In this document: positions 1 through 8,988 of the stretch, piece after piece | How positions within the stretch are numbered: position 1 is the stretch's first letter | Layout: the number at the start of each line of letters is the position of its first letter | Assembly (NCBI RefSeq): GCF_010092445.1 | Contig: NZ_CP048031.1 | Coordinates: 868,001 to 932,000, forward strand | Direction: 5' to 3' | DNA length: 64,000 nucleotides | DNA from: Shewanella sp. Arc9-LZ | GTDB lineage: Bacteria > Pseudomonadota > Gammaproteobacteria > Enterobacterales > Shewanellaceae | Notes under the pieces: generated by a model | The model's database searches: none | What the model was told of the DNA's origin: nothing | The model's input: the letters and a program-made list of their open reading frames with translations, nothing else | Translations under genes and position numbers: made by a program

Positions 1-511
1 TATAAACAGTGCGATTATTGTGGCTGTCGTAACGCGACACACTAATGCGGCCGCTGCCACTACAACCGGTACAAGAATTCTTGCCAGAGCCATGGCAATT
101 AGAACAGCTTTGTGACCCCGAACCACTGCAGTTGTAACACACTTTGCTGCCTACATAGGTTTCTGGTGCAGATTTTAAGTCTCTATTTCGGATCAAAAAA
201 TTACTAGAAATATCAGGCCCAAGAATGTTTAAAAAGCGATCGTTAAATAACGAGTTTTGTCCGCTAGCATACTCTTTTGCTTTGTCGTGGGCGTAATCCC
301 TCGCATTCGATGCACTGCCAGATTTAATGCCATTCGGACAATAGGCGCCATGTTCGTGTTGACTGACCCCAACTTCAATCGTCCACCCAAAAGTAAACTT
401 AAGTTGAGGCAGTTTTGTTTGTTCGTTGCTTAATATTACTGGTACGTCTACACCAGTTAGATCTTTACCGTTGCTGCGGATAAATCGTTGGAATTGTTCT
501 AATTTACTCAC
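1..511 (-). CDS. DnaJ-type zinc-finger-like protein, 3' end missing
   Basis: The gene runs off the left edge; 170 residues are visible. A GTG start at 511 is chosen because AGGAAG lies just upstream. Three spaced CxxCxGSG motifs are seen near residues 125-132, 136-143 and 147-154. This is the pattern of the DnaJ central zinc-binding domain, with no J domain visible. The first 120 residues resemble no family I recognise. It lies 69 bases after the 825-residue membrane protein gene on the same strand, so the two are probably co-transcribed. The function is unknown; a metal-bound structural or chaperone-like role is only inferred. Confidence 0.7.
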   Translation of the reverse strand, partial: MSKLEQFQRFIRSNGKDLTGVDVPVILSNEQTKLPQLKFTFGWTIEVGVSQHEHGAYCPNGIKSGSASNARDYAHDKAKEYASGQNSLFNDRFLNILGPDISSNFLIRNRDLKSAPETYVGSKVCYNCSGSGSQSCSNCHGSGKNSCTGCSGSGRISVSRYDSHNNRTVY

Positions 512-580
512 GTAATACTTCCTATAAACAATGCGTGATTCATTTTGCTGTTTCTGTCACCAGCGAACAGCATCAGCTCA

Positions 581-3043
581 TTAAAAATTAATGTCGAAAC
601 TCGTTTGGCCAGCTTTCAAATATATCCATTGTCTAATGGGCTCTTGTCCTGAAGCAGAGACTTTAATGTCATAATTGCCAGCAGGTAGCATCATGCCGGC
701 TTGATATTTGGGCTTAATATTCATCACAGACACGTTGGCATTTGCGATATTACTCTTAATCGTTAGGGGTAATAGGGCGGTATTGGTAGGTGATGATTTA
801 GCCGGTTGAGTGGCCTTATGTGCTGGCATTACCGCTAAATCAAAGCGATTAATGGGGTCGCTAATGGCATTAAAGCCTTGGGTAATTAGTAAGCGCTGGT
901 CTATTGAAGAGCCGACAGGTTGTACAATCGGCAAGGTCACAAGTAACCATTTAAGCGTATATGACACCGTGGCAGAATCGTTCTTTTCCATTTGATCAAA
1001 AAAGTAATGCAGTGATGAGCCTGGCATAGTGTATTGGTTGCCGCCCATCGATAACGGAACCACAAATATTGACGCTAATAACACCGTTGATATCACCGGT
1101 TTTATCAAGCGATTAGGCTTAACTCTTGGCGCAGAGGACGCACGTTTAGCTTGTACTAGTTCGACCGCTTTCATCGGTAGCTTTAATACGGTAAGTAACA
1201 CTAATGCTAAGCTAATCGCCATAGAAATTGGCGGAATAATAGTTGAACGTAATGCCGATTTACCTGTTGATTCAAACGCACCACCATCGGCAAACTCAAC
1301 TAGTTGAGCTTCGAGCACATTGAGGTATTCAGTGGTTTTACGTTTTATATTGGGCTCAATAATATGTTGCTTAAACTCGCGATTATTCCAATCGGCTAGC
1401 GTAGGATTAACGTACAACTCTTTCATTTCTTGTTTTATACGCTGTTGAATATCGCTTTGCTGTTGAAAGGTTTGCCAGCTCAAATTCGGTGGCATATCGC
1501 TACCCTTAGCTTTCATTTTTGAACGCCACTCGGCATCAGCCTGTTGACGCACTTTTTTAGCGACAGCGATATCAAAGCTGTTGCGATCGGTGATTGACCA
1601 AGAAGGGGATAAGGTTAAGCCTTTTTGCTTTAGCTTCTTATTAACTTTTATACTGGTAAGTTCATGAACTCTAAATTGATGGATTGAGTTAATGCCTAGA
1701 GAGTAGCCCCCCGACTCCTTAACAAAATCAGGTGCCATTTTTATCATCAATACTTTTTTATAATGATTTACATCGTTGGTGTACACCATTCGATGATCTT
1801 TAAAGCCAGCATCGCCACCAGTGATAGCATCTGCAGCCTGCATCGCCGTGAATAAGCCTAAGCTCATAATGCCTGAAATAATAGAATTGCCGACGTTTTC
1901 TGAGGTTGAGATCTCTTCGCGAATTAACCAATCATCTGGAGGAATATAAGGAATACCGTACTTGGCTATTTCTTTGTCATAGCCATTTTGTAATCGCTCA
2001 AAACATCTATCCTTACTACTACCACTTTTCTTTTCTGCGCATTTATTACGACGTTCAAAATAGTCATATAGTTTTGGAGCAATTTTTTGAGCTCGCGATT
2101 CCACCCTAGCTTCATAAGCTTTGGTGCCTTTTTGGTATTGTTCCCACCCTTGCTTAACTTGATTTTGGGTGTCTAACCAGTACGAATCCGACCGAGTTTG
2201 TACACTGGCTAAGGCTTGGTTATATTGATTTGAACCCGAGGCATACTCAGTGTATTTATTGCGCAGTGTTTGGCGGAAATTATCATAATGGCCATAGTGT
2301 TCGTCAAACCGAGACATGGCTCGATCGCGAACAAACTTTTCCATTATCAAACGCTTTTTGTCCTTTAAATCGTCGACTAATTTGTCGTCAGCGTAAACTA
2401 ATCCACCAAATACCGATAAAAAGGTTTTTTCGATAGCACTGTGTTCTTTATTGGGATCATACTCAATACCTTCGAATGTGATTGAGTTTTCAATTAACGC
2501 ACTACGGAGTAACTGCGATAAATAAGCTTGCTGGCGTTCTTCAGGCGTTGAAGCGTCAATAATAAAATGATCGACTAACCATTTTTGTCCAAAAAATACC
2601 GTTGGCCACACAAGTACCGCAATGAGTGCAAAGTAACCTAAAGCGCGCGTAACGTTAGCGACTTTTTTACCCTTTAATAATAAATCAGCTAACAGTAACG
2701 TAACGCCTATTCCACTGATTGTTCGGCCAAATAGCTCTACTGTTCGTAAGTCTTCTATGCTGGAGTTTCGTCCTCCAGCAACATCGGTCAACGCTGCATT
2801 AAATACCGCTTCAGGGAACAAATACACTAGTGAGCAAATGAACATCAACAACATCCACCAGAAGGGGGTACCCGTTTTATTTATCTGGGCTTCAACTGCT
2901 TGCTGCTTTTCTACTTTTTTAGCGGTTGATTGCTGACTTTTTTGTACTTTTTCCAGCTCTTTTACCGCGGATTGCATTTTTTTTTGTGTAGGAGCGCTGT
3001 TAAGCAGATTTGTTGCAAATGGACTTTTGTTATTTTCAGTCAT
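581..3043 (-). CDS. Large multi-pass membrane protein with PEGA-like C-terminus
   Basis: The product has about 820 residues. ATG at 3043 is preferred over an in-frame TTG at 3058; neither has a strong ribosome binding site. A charged, Gln/Lys-rich coiled N-terminus (about 1-55) is followed by three hydrophobic segments near 60-80, 105-122 and 133-152. A long soluble part then leads to further membrane segments near 605-625 and 655-675. The last 60 residues (NIKPKYQAGMMLPAGNYDI and onward) resemble a PEGA-type beta domain, which in other proteins is often surface-exposed. It lies 51 bases after the GDPD lipoprotein gene and before the zinc-finger gene. Function unknown; a cell-envelope role is inferred from topology. 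Confidence 0.75.
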   Translation of the reverse strand: MTENNKSPFATNLLNSAPTQKKMQSAVKELEKVQKSQQSTAKKVEKQQAVEAQINKTGTPFWWMLLMFICSLVYLFPEAVFNAALTDVAGGRNSSIEDLRTVELFGRTISGIGVTLLLADLLLKGKKVANVTRALGYFALIAVLVWPTVFFGQKWLVDHFIIDASTPEERQQAYLSQLLRSALIENSITFEGIEYDPNKEHSAIEKTFLSVFGGLVYADDKLVDDLKDKKRLIMEKFVRDRAMSRFDEHYGHYDNFRQTLRNKYTEYASGSNQYNQALASVQTRSDSYWLDTQNQVKQGWEQYQKGTKAYEARVESRAQKIAPKLYDYFERRNKCAEKKSGSSKDRCFERLQNGYDKEIAKYGIPYIPPDDWLIREEISTSENVGNSIISGIMSLGLFTAMQAADAITGGDAGFKDHRMVYTNDVNHYKKVLMIKMAPDFVKESGGYSLGINSIHQFRVHELTSIKVNKKLKQKGLTLSPSWSITDRNSFDIAVAKKVRQQADAEWRSKMKAKGSDMPPNLSWQTFQQQSDIQQRIKQEMKELYVNPTLADWNNREFKQHIIEPNIKRKTTEYLNVLEAQLVEFADGGAFESTGKSALRSTIIPPISMAISLALVLLTVLKLPMKAVELVQAKRASSAPRVKPNRLIKPVISTVLLASIFVVPLSMGGNQYTMPGSSLHYFFDQMEKNDSATVSYTLKWLLVTLPIVQPVGSSIDQRLLITQGFNAISDPINRFDLAVMPAHKATQPAKSSPTNTALLPLTIKSNIANANVSVMNIKPKYQAGMMLPAGNYDIKVSASGQEPIRQWIYLKAGQTSFDINF

Positions 3044-3094
3044 ATTAATCTTTATCAACCATCGTCTTTTTATCTTTATGTCGTTATTTAATCG

Positions 3095-4552
3095 CTATTT
3101 AGCTTGGCGTGCAGGCAACCTTAAAATGATTGTATCACCTGTATTGTTATCAATTTTTTCATCAGTGATAGTAGGAAAACCATGTTCTAACAACGGAGTA
3201 GGAATAGTGTTTGGCACTACTTTAACGGGAGTCGCGTTGATGGCAGCAAGGCCAGAGTCTAATGATAGATAGTAACCTTCGTTTTGATAGCCACGCATTT
3301 CGGCAAAACGATCAAAGTCAGCATCTTGCGGTAAAGACGCAATATAGCGACCAAGATGGCTCAATGGCTGATAACGTTTAACTGGCAAAGCAGCATTGAA
3401 TAGACGTTGGCAAATTTTGTAAGGTGTCGCATCGACAATGGCGCCATCAGGAAGTTGATCTGTGGTTAATTTGATGAGCTGTGATTGATGATACTCGCTA
3501 CCATTGAGCGAATAGGTATACACTTTCATTCCGAGTTGATGTGCATGATATTTAACGTTGGTATGTTGCATAAAGCTACGGATATCTAGGTGGAGCCCAG
3601 AGTTTTTACCCAGTTTTCTCTGTAATTCAGAAAGTGAGGATTTTGCCGTATAATCTTTATAACGTGAACGATAACGCTTAGTACCGTATCGACCCACTAG
3701 CTCAAGCTTATTTTTATTATCTAAATAATAAGTATCGTTTTTTACGCCTTTACGCAAATCAGCCGTTAATTTTTCAATGCTTGTTGGGTGTCCACCTTGA
3801 ATAAAGCCTAAATAAACTGAAGGGTTAATACCTCGGAGTTTATAGAGTGTGTCTTGACTTGTTGCAGAGTAATAAAAGCCACCTAAACCAATATATTTTC
3901 TGAGCATATTATCGAGTTCAACGAGTTTTTGGCCGTTGGTGTCAGACTTAACTTCTACATTCAGTTGTTGATTGTGATTGCGATATGCCGCAAAGGTTTT
4001 AAAGGCTTCAACCGCAGCAATAGGGCGTTGATCCAGTAAATGGTTACTTTGCTTGTCTCGCAGTTTGAGATTAGCAAACTCTTGAAAGTTCATACGGTTT
4101 AGTTTGAAGCGTTCACCGGTGTAATACACCGTCGCGCGACCGGTCTGACTATCGTGATGATTAACCCAAGTACCATCTTTGAGTAGCATTACGTCAATTT
4201 CAACACTGTTAAAATTATCATTTAACGCCGCTGCAATGGCATTGGCACTGCTTTCTGGCTGCCGAAAATCGCCCCGATGAGCTGATATGTCTAATCGACA
4301 TTCGGCAGTAGACAGCATTTTGATATTGCCATTATTGGCCAGATATAAATTACGGTCGCCCAGGCTCAGCTGAGTATCAATAATATTCAAGCCTTGGGTA
4401 GCTGCATCAGTTGGTAAATGAGATAACTCAGTGGGAACAATATTAACAGGCTTAGGTGAAGGCGTTGGGATGGATTTACAGCCTGCTAAAATCAGCAGTA
4501 GTACAGCCATAATGATGCTGTAAAAATAGGGGGCGACGACACGACTTGTCAT
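3095..4552 (-). CDS. Lipoprotein with glycerophosphodiester phosphodiesterase-like domain
   Basis: This 485-residue protein has a lipoprotein signal: a hydrophobic stretch ending LILAGC, with lipidated Cys near residue 25. From about residue 88 it shows GDPD family landmarks: HRG, then EIDV, then HHD, which supply the metal-binding and catalytic His/Glu/Asp residues. The family hydrolyses glycerophosphodiesters to glycerol-3-phosphate and an alcohol using a divalent metal. The C-terminal 150 residues are not recognised. It is the first gene of a minus-strand group with the 825-residue membrane protein and the zinc-finger protein, so a role at the envelope with those partners is plausible. Substrate unknown. 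Confidence 0.82.
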   Translation of the reverse strand: MTSRVVAPYFYSIIMAVLLLILAGCKSIPTPSPKPVNIVPTELSHLPTDAATQGLNIIDTQLSLGDRNLYLANNGNIKMLSTAECRLDISAHRGDFRQPESSANAIAAALNDNFNSVEIDVMLLKDGTWVNHHDSQTGRATVYYTGERFKLNRMNFQEFANLKLRDKQSNHLLDQRPIAAVEAFKTFAAYRNHNQQLNVEVKSDTNGQKLVELDNMLRKYIGLGGFYYSATSQDTLYKLRGINPSVYLGFIQGGHPTSIEKLTADLRKGVKNDTYYLDNKNKLELVGRYGTKRYRSRYKDYTAKSSLSELQRKLGKNSGLHLDIRSFMQHTNVKYHAHQLGMKVYTYSLNGSEYHQSQLIKLTTDQLPDGAIVDATPYKICQRLFNAALPVKRYQPLSHLGRYIASLPQDADFDRFAEMRGYQNEGYYLSLDSGLAAINATPVKVVPNTIPTPLLEHGFPTITDEKIDNNTGDTIILRLPARQAK

Positions 4553-4842
4553 AATCCATATTTACAAGTTATTAATATTTAATGTTTTATACATTAATGA
4601 ACCCGGTAAAACAACCTTATGGATTAAAGTAAACTTAATTCAAACATCAAAATGTGAACGAGGATGACTTATCAAAACCTGATTAGTTTCAGATTCAGTC
4701 CAGCACCATTCAGATTTTTCAATTTAAGGCTCATTAACGCAGCAAATGGTTGTTATCTTTTATATCAATGAGACTGATATATGAGCAGACATAAATGTTT
4801 ATGGCTAAATCAAGGTAACAAATAATGGAATATTACAGAGGT

Positions 4843-4874
4843 ATGATGAACACTTCTTAAAGAGTGTTCATCAT
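4843..4874. repeat. Perfect 12-bp inverted repeat beside 6S RNA
   Basis: ATGATGAACACT and its exact complement flank an 8-base loop. It begins about 11 bases beyond the predicted 3' end of 6S RNA. Neither side has the T-run of a standard terminator, so it may be a processing or termination hairpin for the 6S transcript. The rest of 4553-4842 shows nothing recognisable. Confidence 0.7.
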
Positions 4875-4884
4875 AAAATTAGAA

Positions 4885-5068
4885 TGCTCCCCAAAATACC
4901 GCTGCCGGCGCAGCCCTTGAACCGTAGGTTCAAGGCGGGTAAATGTTCATCTCCTAAGGCTTCTCGGTATAATCCGAGCATGCACAATGTTAACGAAAGC
5001 ATTCACCCTGGGTTTGTAATTATCGGCACAGGGACTTAACCAACGAGCAAATATCCCAGGGAGCAAAA
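4885..5068 (-). ncRNA. ssrS: 6S RNA
   Basis: Read on the minus strand, this stretch has the closing stem GCTCCC / GGGAGC, the central GTGCCGATAATT region, the strongly conserved GCATGCTCGG...CCGAGAAGCCTTA segment and the CCTTGAACC...GGTTCAAGG hairpin. All have counterparts in Escherichia coli ssrS. 6S RNA binds the sigma-70 RNA polymerase holoenzyme and down-regulates many promoters in stationary phase. It lies directly downstream of zapA, the same order as in E. coli, but the usual next gene, fau/ygfA, is not present. The ends are estimated from the closing stem to within a few bases. Confidence 0.93.
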
Positions 5069-5117
5069 CAGGGTAGAATTAAGCAATGCTTAGTTCTGAA
5101 ATCTTAGTTTAGCCTTC

Positions 5118-5417
5118 CTAGCGGCTTCGTTCAACCAACGATGTTTCCAACGTTGACTGTAACAAAGAAATACGCTCATCCATTTGCGCCATATATTGTT
5201 TGTTTTTTTGTTTTTCTTCATACAATTCATTGCCAATGTTCAGCGCCGCCATAATGGCTAACTCTTCACGGCTTAAATTATTAGTACGCGACTTTAAGGT
5301 TGTCAGTTGGTTTTCAACTTCTCTGGCAACAGTCCGCAATGCATCTTCGCGTCCTTTTGGACATGCGATAGAGTAGGTGCGCCCTAATAGGGTAATGTCA
5401 ACAGCACTGTTACTCAT
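5118..5417 (-). CDS. zapA: Cell division protein ZapA
   Basis: This 99-residue protein starts VDITLLGRTYSIACPKGRE, the conserved ZapA beta-hairpin region. A long C-terminal coiled coil (about 60-95) is the dimer/tetramer interface. ZapA bundles FtsZ filaments and stabilises the Z ring at midcell. Length and motifs match the family. It is transcribed divergently from ygfB and followed on its own strand by 6S RNA, the same neighbourhood as in enterobacteria. No unusual feature is seen. Confidence 0.95.
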   Translation of the reverse strand: MSNSAVDITLLGRTYSIACPKGREDALRTVAREVENQLTTLKSRTNNLSREELAIMAALNIGNELYEEKQKNKQYMAQMDERISLLQSTLETSLVERSR

Positions 5418-5629
5418 AATGTTGCCTCAGATCCTTAGTCAGTTCGCGAACTATATAGGGCTGAATTTAAAAGAGCAAGGCAACAGCATCCCTTTTTAAC
5501 TATTTGCTGTTTGTGTGAACAAATCCGCTTCAGTCTAGGCATTATTTGGGCACAATACACACTAGCATTTGGAGCATCATAGTAACTCTGCTAGCATTGA
5601 AGCAGATATAGCGCTTTTAGGAATTTACC

Positions 5630-6205
5630 ATGGCAATCCCACCTTCATTATGTATCGAAAAACTAAAACAGGCCTTAGATTACGCTGAAGTCGGCCAGCA
5701 TCCAGTAGAAGTGCACGGGGCGCTTGTTGGGATTATTTGTGGTGGTGTAAAGCAAGAAAATTTAGCCTGGCTCAAGCCGTTAGTTGAGTTAATGAACGAC
5801 GGTCAACCGCTAGAACCAAACTTACAACAGCTGATCAGCGATTTGTATCAAGACACCGTGACCCGCTTAGTCGATTTCGAATTTGGCTTTACTCTTTTAT
5901 TACCAGAAGAAGAAGCGCCACTGAGCGATCGCGTTGAAGCGTTAGCCTTGTGGACCCAAAGTTTTTTAACGGGCATTGCCATTATTCAACCAGAGCTAAA
6001 CAAAGCGTCAACCGATGTGCGTGAGGTAATTAAAGACCTTGCCGATATCGCTCAAGTAGAATTTGATGTCGGTGATGACGAAGAATCAGAAGTTGCCTAC
6101 GAAGAACTGCAAGAGTTTGTCAGAATGTCAGCTATTTTATGTTATTCAGAGTTTGGCTTAGACATGCCTTTGAATGACACCGATGAGCATTCTACTTTTC
6201 ACTAA
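5630..6205 (+). CDS. ygfB: YgfB/YecA (UPF0149) family protein
   Basis: The 191-residue all-alpha protein has the UPF0149 pattern: an early VHGALVGIICGG segment, a central FELGFTLLLP-like FEFGFTLLLPEE, and an acidic Asp/Glu-rich C-terminal third. Its molecular role is not settled; E. coli ygfB is best known as the first gene of the ubiH operon. Here it precedes ubiH by 28 bases and is divergent from zapA. The pepP gene that separates ygfB and ubiH in E. coli is absent. Confidence 0.88.
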   Translation: MAIPPSLCIEKLKQALDYAEVGQHPVEVHGALVGIICGGVKQENLAWLKPLVELMNDGQPLEPNLQQLISDLYQDTVTRLVDFEFGFTLLLPEEEAPLSDRVEALALWTQSFLTGIAIIQPELNKASTDVREVIKDLADIAQVEFDVGDDEESEVAYEELQEFVRMSAILCYSEFGLDMPLNDTDEHSTFH

Positions 6206-6233
6206 CATTTTGGTATAGGCAGCAACGCAGCGT

Positions 6234-7508
6234 ATGACCACAGCACACACTTCTACCGAGCCACTCGTCGTTGATATTGCCATAGTGGGTGGCGCCATGG
6301 CAGGTGCCACGTTAGCTTTAGGGTTAGCTCAGTTATCTGCCACATTATCTGCTACGTTATCATCTGCCACTTTAGCGCGTCCGCTGCGTATTGCATTAAT
6401 CGAAGCCCATGTTGCCAACAACAATCACCCCGGTTTTGATGCCCGCTCTATCGCCATTGCGCACGGTTCTATTTTCGAACTGACTCGTTTAGGCATTTGG
6501 CCTAAGTTGCAGCATCTTGGCACCGCGATCGAAAATATTCATGTGTCTGATCGCGGCCACTTTGGCATGACCGAACTTAACGCTAAACCATTAGGCTTAG
6601 ATGCATTAGGGCAGGTGGTTGAATTAGCTCGAGTGGGTAACGTGTTATTCGACGAACTGGCTAAATCATCTGTCAGCGTGTTTTGTCCTGCCAAAGTCAC
6701 TGATTTACAAGCCCAAACAGACGGTCACTTATTAACATTAGATAATGGCACTCAGCTGCATTGTCAGTTGCTGGTGGCCGCAGATGGCGCTAACTCGGTT
6801 GTGCGTCAACATTTACAGCAGCCTACTGAGCAAGTTAATTTTGATCAAACGGCGGTCGTTGCCAATGTCATTACCGACCAACCGCATCAACACTGGGCTT
6901 ATGAGCGCTTTACCCAAACCGGCCCATTAGCACTGTTACCGATGACGTCAGTGCCATCAACACCTTCCACTCAAGCGCGATATTCACTGGTATGGGCATT
7001 ACCGCCAGCCAAAGCTGATGCATTAAAAAATGCAGATAAAGCTGAGTTTTTAGTGGAATTGCAACAAGCATTTGGCCATCGTGTCGGCCGCTTTATCGAT
7101 GTGGGGCAGCGGGTCAGTTATCCACTCTCGTTATCGTACATGCCAAGGCCGATTTACCATCGTTGTATATTTATCGGTAACGCCGCGCAAACGCTACACC
7201 CTATCGCTGGACAAGGCTTTAACCTAGGTTTACGTGATGTAGTCGGGCTACTCAAGGTGCTTGAACACGCCTTTAGCAGCAACACCGCAACCGAAGTCGA
7301 CCTCGGCAGCAGCGCTATCGTGCATCAATATTTAGCCGCTCGCCAAGCCGATCGCGACAGCACACTCAACAACATCGAATTTTTAGTGCGTGGCTTTTCC
7401 AATCAATATTGGCCGTTAGTTGCCGGACGCAATATCGGTTTGCGTTTATTGTCTTGGCTACCGCCGTTAAAACGCCCCGTAGTGCAAACCGCCATGGGCT
7501 GGCGTTAA
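6234..7508 (+). CDS. ubiH: 2-octaprenyl-6-methoxyphenol hydroxylase UbiH
   Basis: The product is an FAD-dependent aromatic monooxygenase of 424 residues. An N-terminal Rossmann motif (VDIAIVGGAMAGATLALGLA) binds the FAD ADP moiety. The second flavin motif is seen as VAADGANSVVRQ, and the third as GNAAQTLHPIAGQGFNLGLRD. UbiH hydroxylates C1 of the ubiquinone ring precursor at the inner membrane. It has a Ser/Ala/Thr-rich insertion near residues 33-47 (repeats of LSATLS), which looks like a small local expansion. UbiI follows 24 bases downstream. The assignment over UbiF or UbiI rests on gene order as well as motifs. Confidence 0.9.
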   Translation: MTTAHTSTEPLVVDIAIVGGAMAGATLALGLAQLSATLSATLSSATLARPLRIALIEAHVANNNHPGFDARSIAIAHGSIFELTRLGIWPKLQHLGTAIENIHVSDRGHFGMTELNAKPLGLDALGQVVELARVGNVLFDELAKSSVSVFCPAKVTDLQAQTDGHLLTLDNGTQLHCQLLVAADGANSVVRQHLQQPTEQVNFDQTAVVANVITDQPHQHWAYERFTQTGPLALLPMTSVPSTPSTQARYSLVWALPPAKADALKNADKAEFLVELQQAFGHRVGRFIDVGQRVSYPLSLSYMPRPIYHRCIFIGNAAQTLHPIAGQGFNLGLRDVVGLLKVLEHAFSSNTATEVDLGSSAIVHQYLAARQADRDSTLNNIEFLVRGFSNQYWPLVAGRNIGLRLLSWLPPLKRPVVQTAMGWR

Positions 7509-7532
7509 CTCATTTTAAGGTAAGGATTGACC

Positions 7533-8753
7533 ATGTTTTCAACTAAAACTTATGATGTTGCCATCGTCGGCGGTGGTATGGTTGGGCTTGCAACCGCAAT
7601 CGGTTTAGCCAATGCCGACCTTAATGTGGTGGTTATCGATGCTGGCACAACCCAAGCGGTCAGTGGCGATCCTAAATTACGCGTTAGTGCGATTAACAAA
7701 GCCAGTCAGCAATTACTTGAAAACCTCGGCGCGTGGCAATACCTCGACGACAGCCGTGTTAGCCCTTACCAAAAAATGTCGGTGTGGGACAAAGACGGCC
7801 TAGGCAAAATTGAGTTCGACGCTCACAGCATCAGCGAAGCCTATTTAGGCTCGATCATAGAAAACGATGCCATCAGTTATGCCCTTGCCAAACGTGCCAG
7901 CGAAATAAGCAACATTACCTATATTGAAAACCAACGTCTTGAGCGCGTAGCCTTTGGCGAGCGCGAAGCTTGGCTAACCCTAGCCAATGGCGACAATGTC
8001 AGTGCCGCCGTAGTGGTTGCCGCCGACGGAGCCAACTCTTGGGTGCGCCAACAATGCAGTATTCCGCTAACATTTTGGGACTACGGCCACCATGCTATTG
8101 TCGCGACCGTGCGCACCGAACTCGCTCACGACGCCACCGCCAGACAAGCCTTTTTACCCGGTGGTCCATTAGCCATGTTGCCATTGTATGACGACAATTT
8201 ATGTTCCATCGTCTGGTCGGTACCGCCCGACCAAGCCGAACAATTGTTAGCATTAGACGATATAGAATTTGGCAAAGCGTTAACTGCCGCGCTAGATGGC
8301 CGTTTAGGCATGTGCCAGGTGATCAGCGAGCGTCAATCATTTCCGCTACGTATGCGCTATGCGCGCCACTTTGCCCGCCATCGATTAGTACTGGCAGGTG
8401 ATGCAGCTCACACTATTCATCCGTTAGCTGGCCAAGGGGTTAACTTAGGCTTTTTAGACGCCGCCAGTATCATCGAAACCTTTACCGAACTGCATGAGCA
8501 AGGCAAAGATTTAGGCGAATATAGCCACTTACGAGCCCTTGAACGTTGGCGTAAAGCAGAGGCTATGGAGATGATTGCCACCATGGAAGGCTTTAAAAGA
8601 CTGTTTGCCGGCAGCAATCCGCTTAAAAAAGCCATGCGCGACATAGGCCTAACCCTAGTTGATAATGTCGCTGGGCTGAAAACAGTGTTCATCAAACAGG
8701 CTATGGGTAACAAAATGACATTACCTAAACTTTGTCGTGAGCCAATTTCATAA
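7533..8753 (+). CDS. ubiI: UbiI/VisC FAD-dependent hydroxylase (ubiquinone synthesis)
   Basis: This 406-residue paralogue of the preceding UbiH starts at ATG 7533, six bases after AAGGA. It carries the dinucleotide-binding motif YDVAIVGGGMVGLATAIGLA, the DG motif VAADGANSWVRQ and the flavin motif GDAAHTIHPLAGQGVNLGFLDA. UbiI hydroxylates ring carbon 5 in aerobic ubiquinone biosynthesis. The order ygfB-ubiH-ubiI matches the enterobacterial operon apart from the missing pepP. The following 235 bases lead to gcvT and contain no clear terminator. Confidence 0.9.
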   Translation: MFSTKTYDVAIVGGGMVGLATAIGLANADLNVVVIDAGTTQAVSGDPKLRVSAINKASQQLLENLGAWQYLDDSRVSPYQKMSVWDKDGLGKIEFDAHSISEAYLGSIIENDAISYALAKRASEISNITYIENQRLERVAFGEREAWLTLANGDNVSAAVVVAADGANSWVRQQCSIPLTFWDYGHHAIVATVRTELAHDATARQAFLPGGPLAMLPLYDDNLCSIVWSVPPDQAEQLLALDDIEFGKALTAALDGRLGMCQVISERQSFPLRMRYARHFARHRLVLAGDAAHTIHPLAGQGVNLGFLDAASIIETFTELHEQGKDLGEYSHLRALERWRKAEAMEMIATMEGFKRLFAGSNPLKKAMRDIGLTLVDNVAGLKTVFIKQAMGNKMTLPKLCREPIS

Positions 8754-8887
8754 TAGCTAATGTAGAAACTTGTTTAATATCAGTCTACACAGCTAAATCG
8801 GCGTTTTTATTGTAAAAGATTATGTAAAAAAATTACAACAATAGATTAGCTAAACTAATGCGACCGGGCTCGGATTAGAAAAATTTT

Positions 8888-8918
8888 TTGTATACAAATT
8901 AGGTCTGCGGAGTATAAT
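8888..8918 (+). promoter_or_regulatory. Possible sigma-70 promoter of gcvT
   Basis: A perfect TATAAT at 8913-8918 has a weak TTGTAT 19 bases before it. It sits 70 bases before the gcvT start, in an AT-rich 235-base gap. I looked for glycine-riboswitch aptamer landmarks in this leader and did not recognise any. Confidence 0.35.
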
Positions 8919-8988
8919 TTTGTTCGCATTTTATCAAATACCTACATTAGATTAAGACCTAATTAAAGGCCCAAAAAAAGGGATAATA

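Noticed and set aside
4843..4874. Classical rho-independent terminator
   Set aside because: The stem is perfect, but neither strand has a following T-run, so it is listed only as an inverted repeat.
7970..8713. Long frames overlapping ubiI on both strands
   Set aside because: They lie entirely within ubiI, lack ribosome binding sites and have no family character; they are by-products of its codon use.
8754..8988. Glycine riboswitch before gcvT
   Set aside because: None of the conserved aptamer stems could be recognised, only an AT-rich leader and a candidate promoter.
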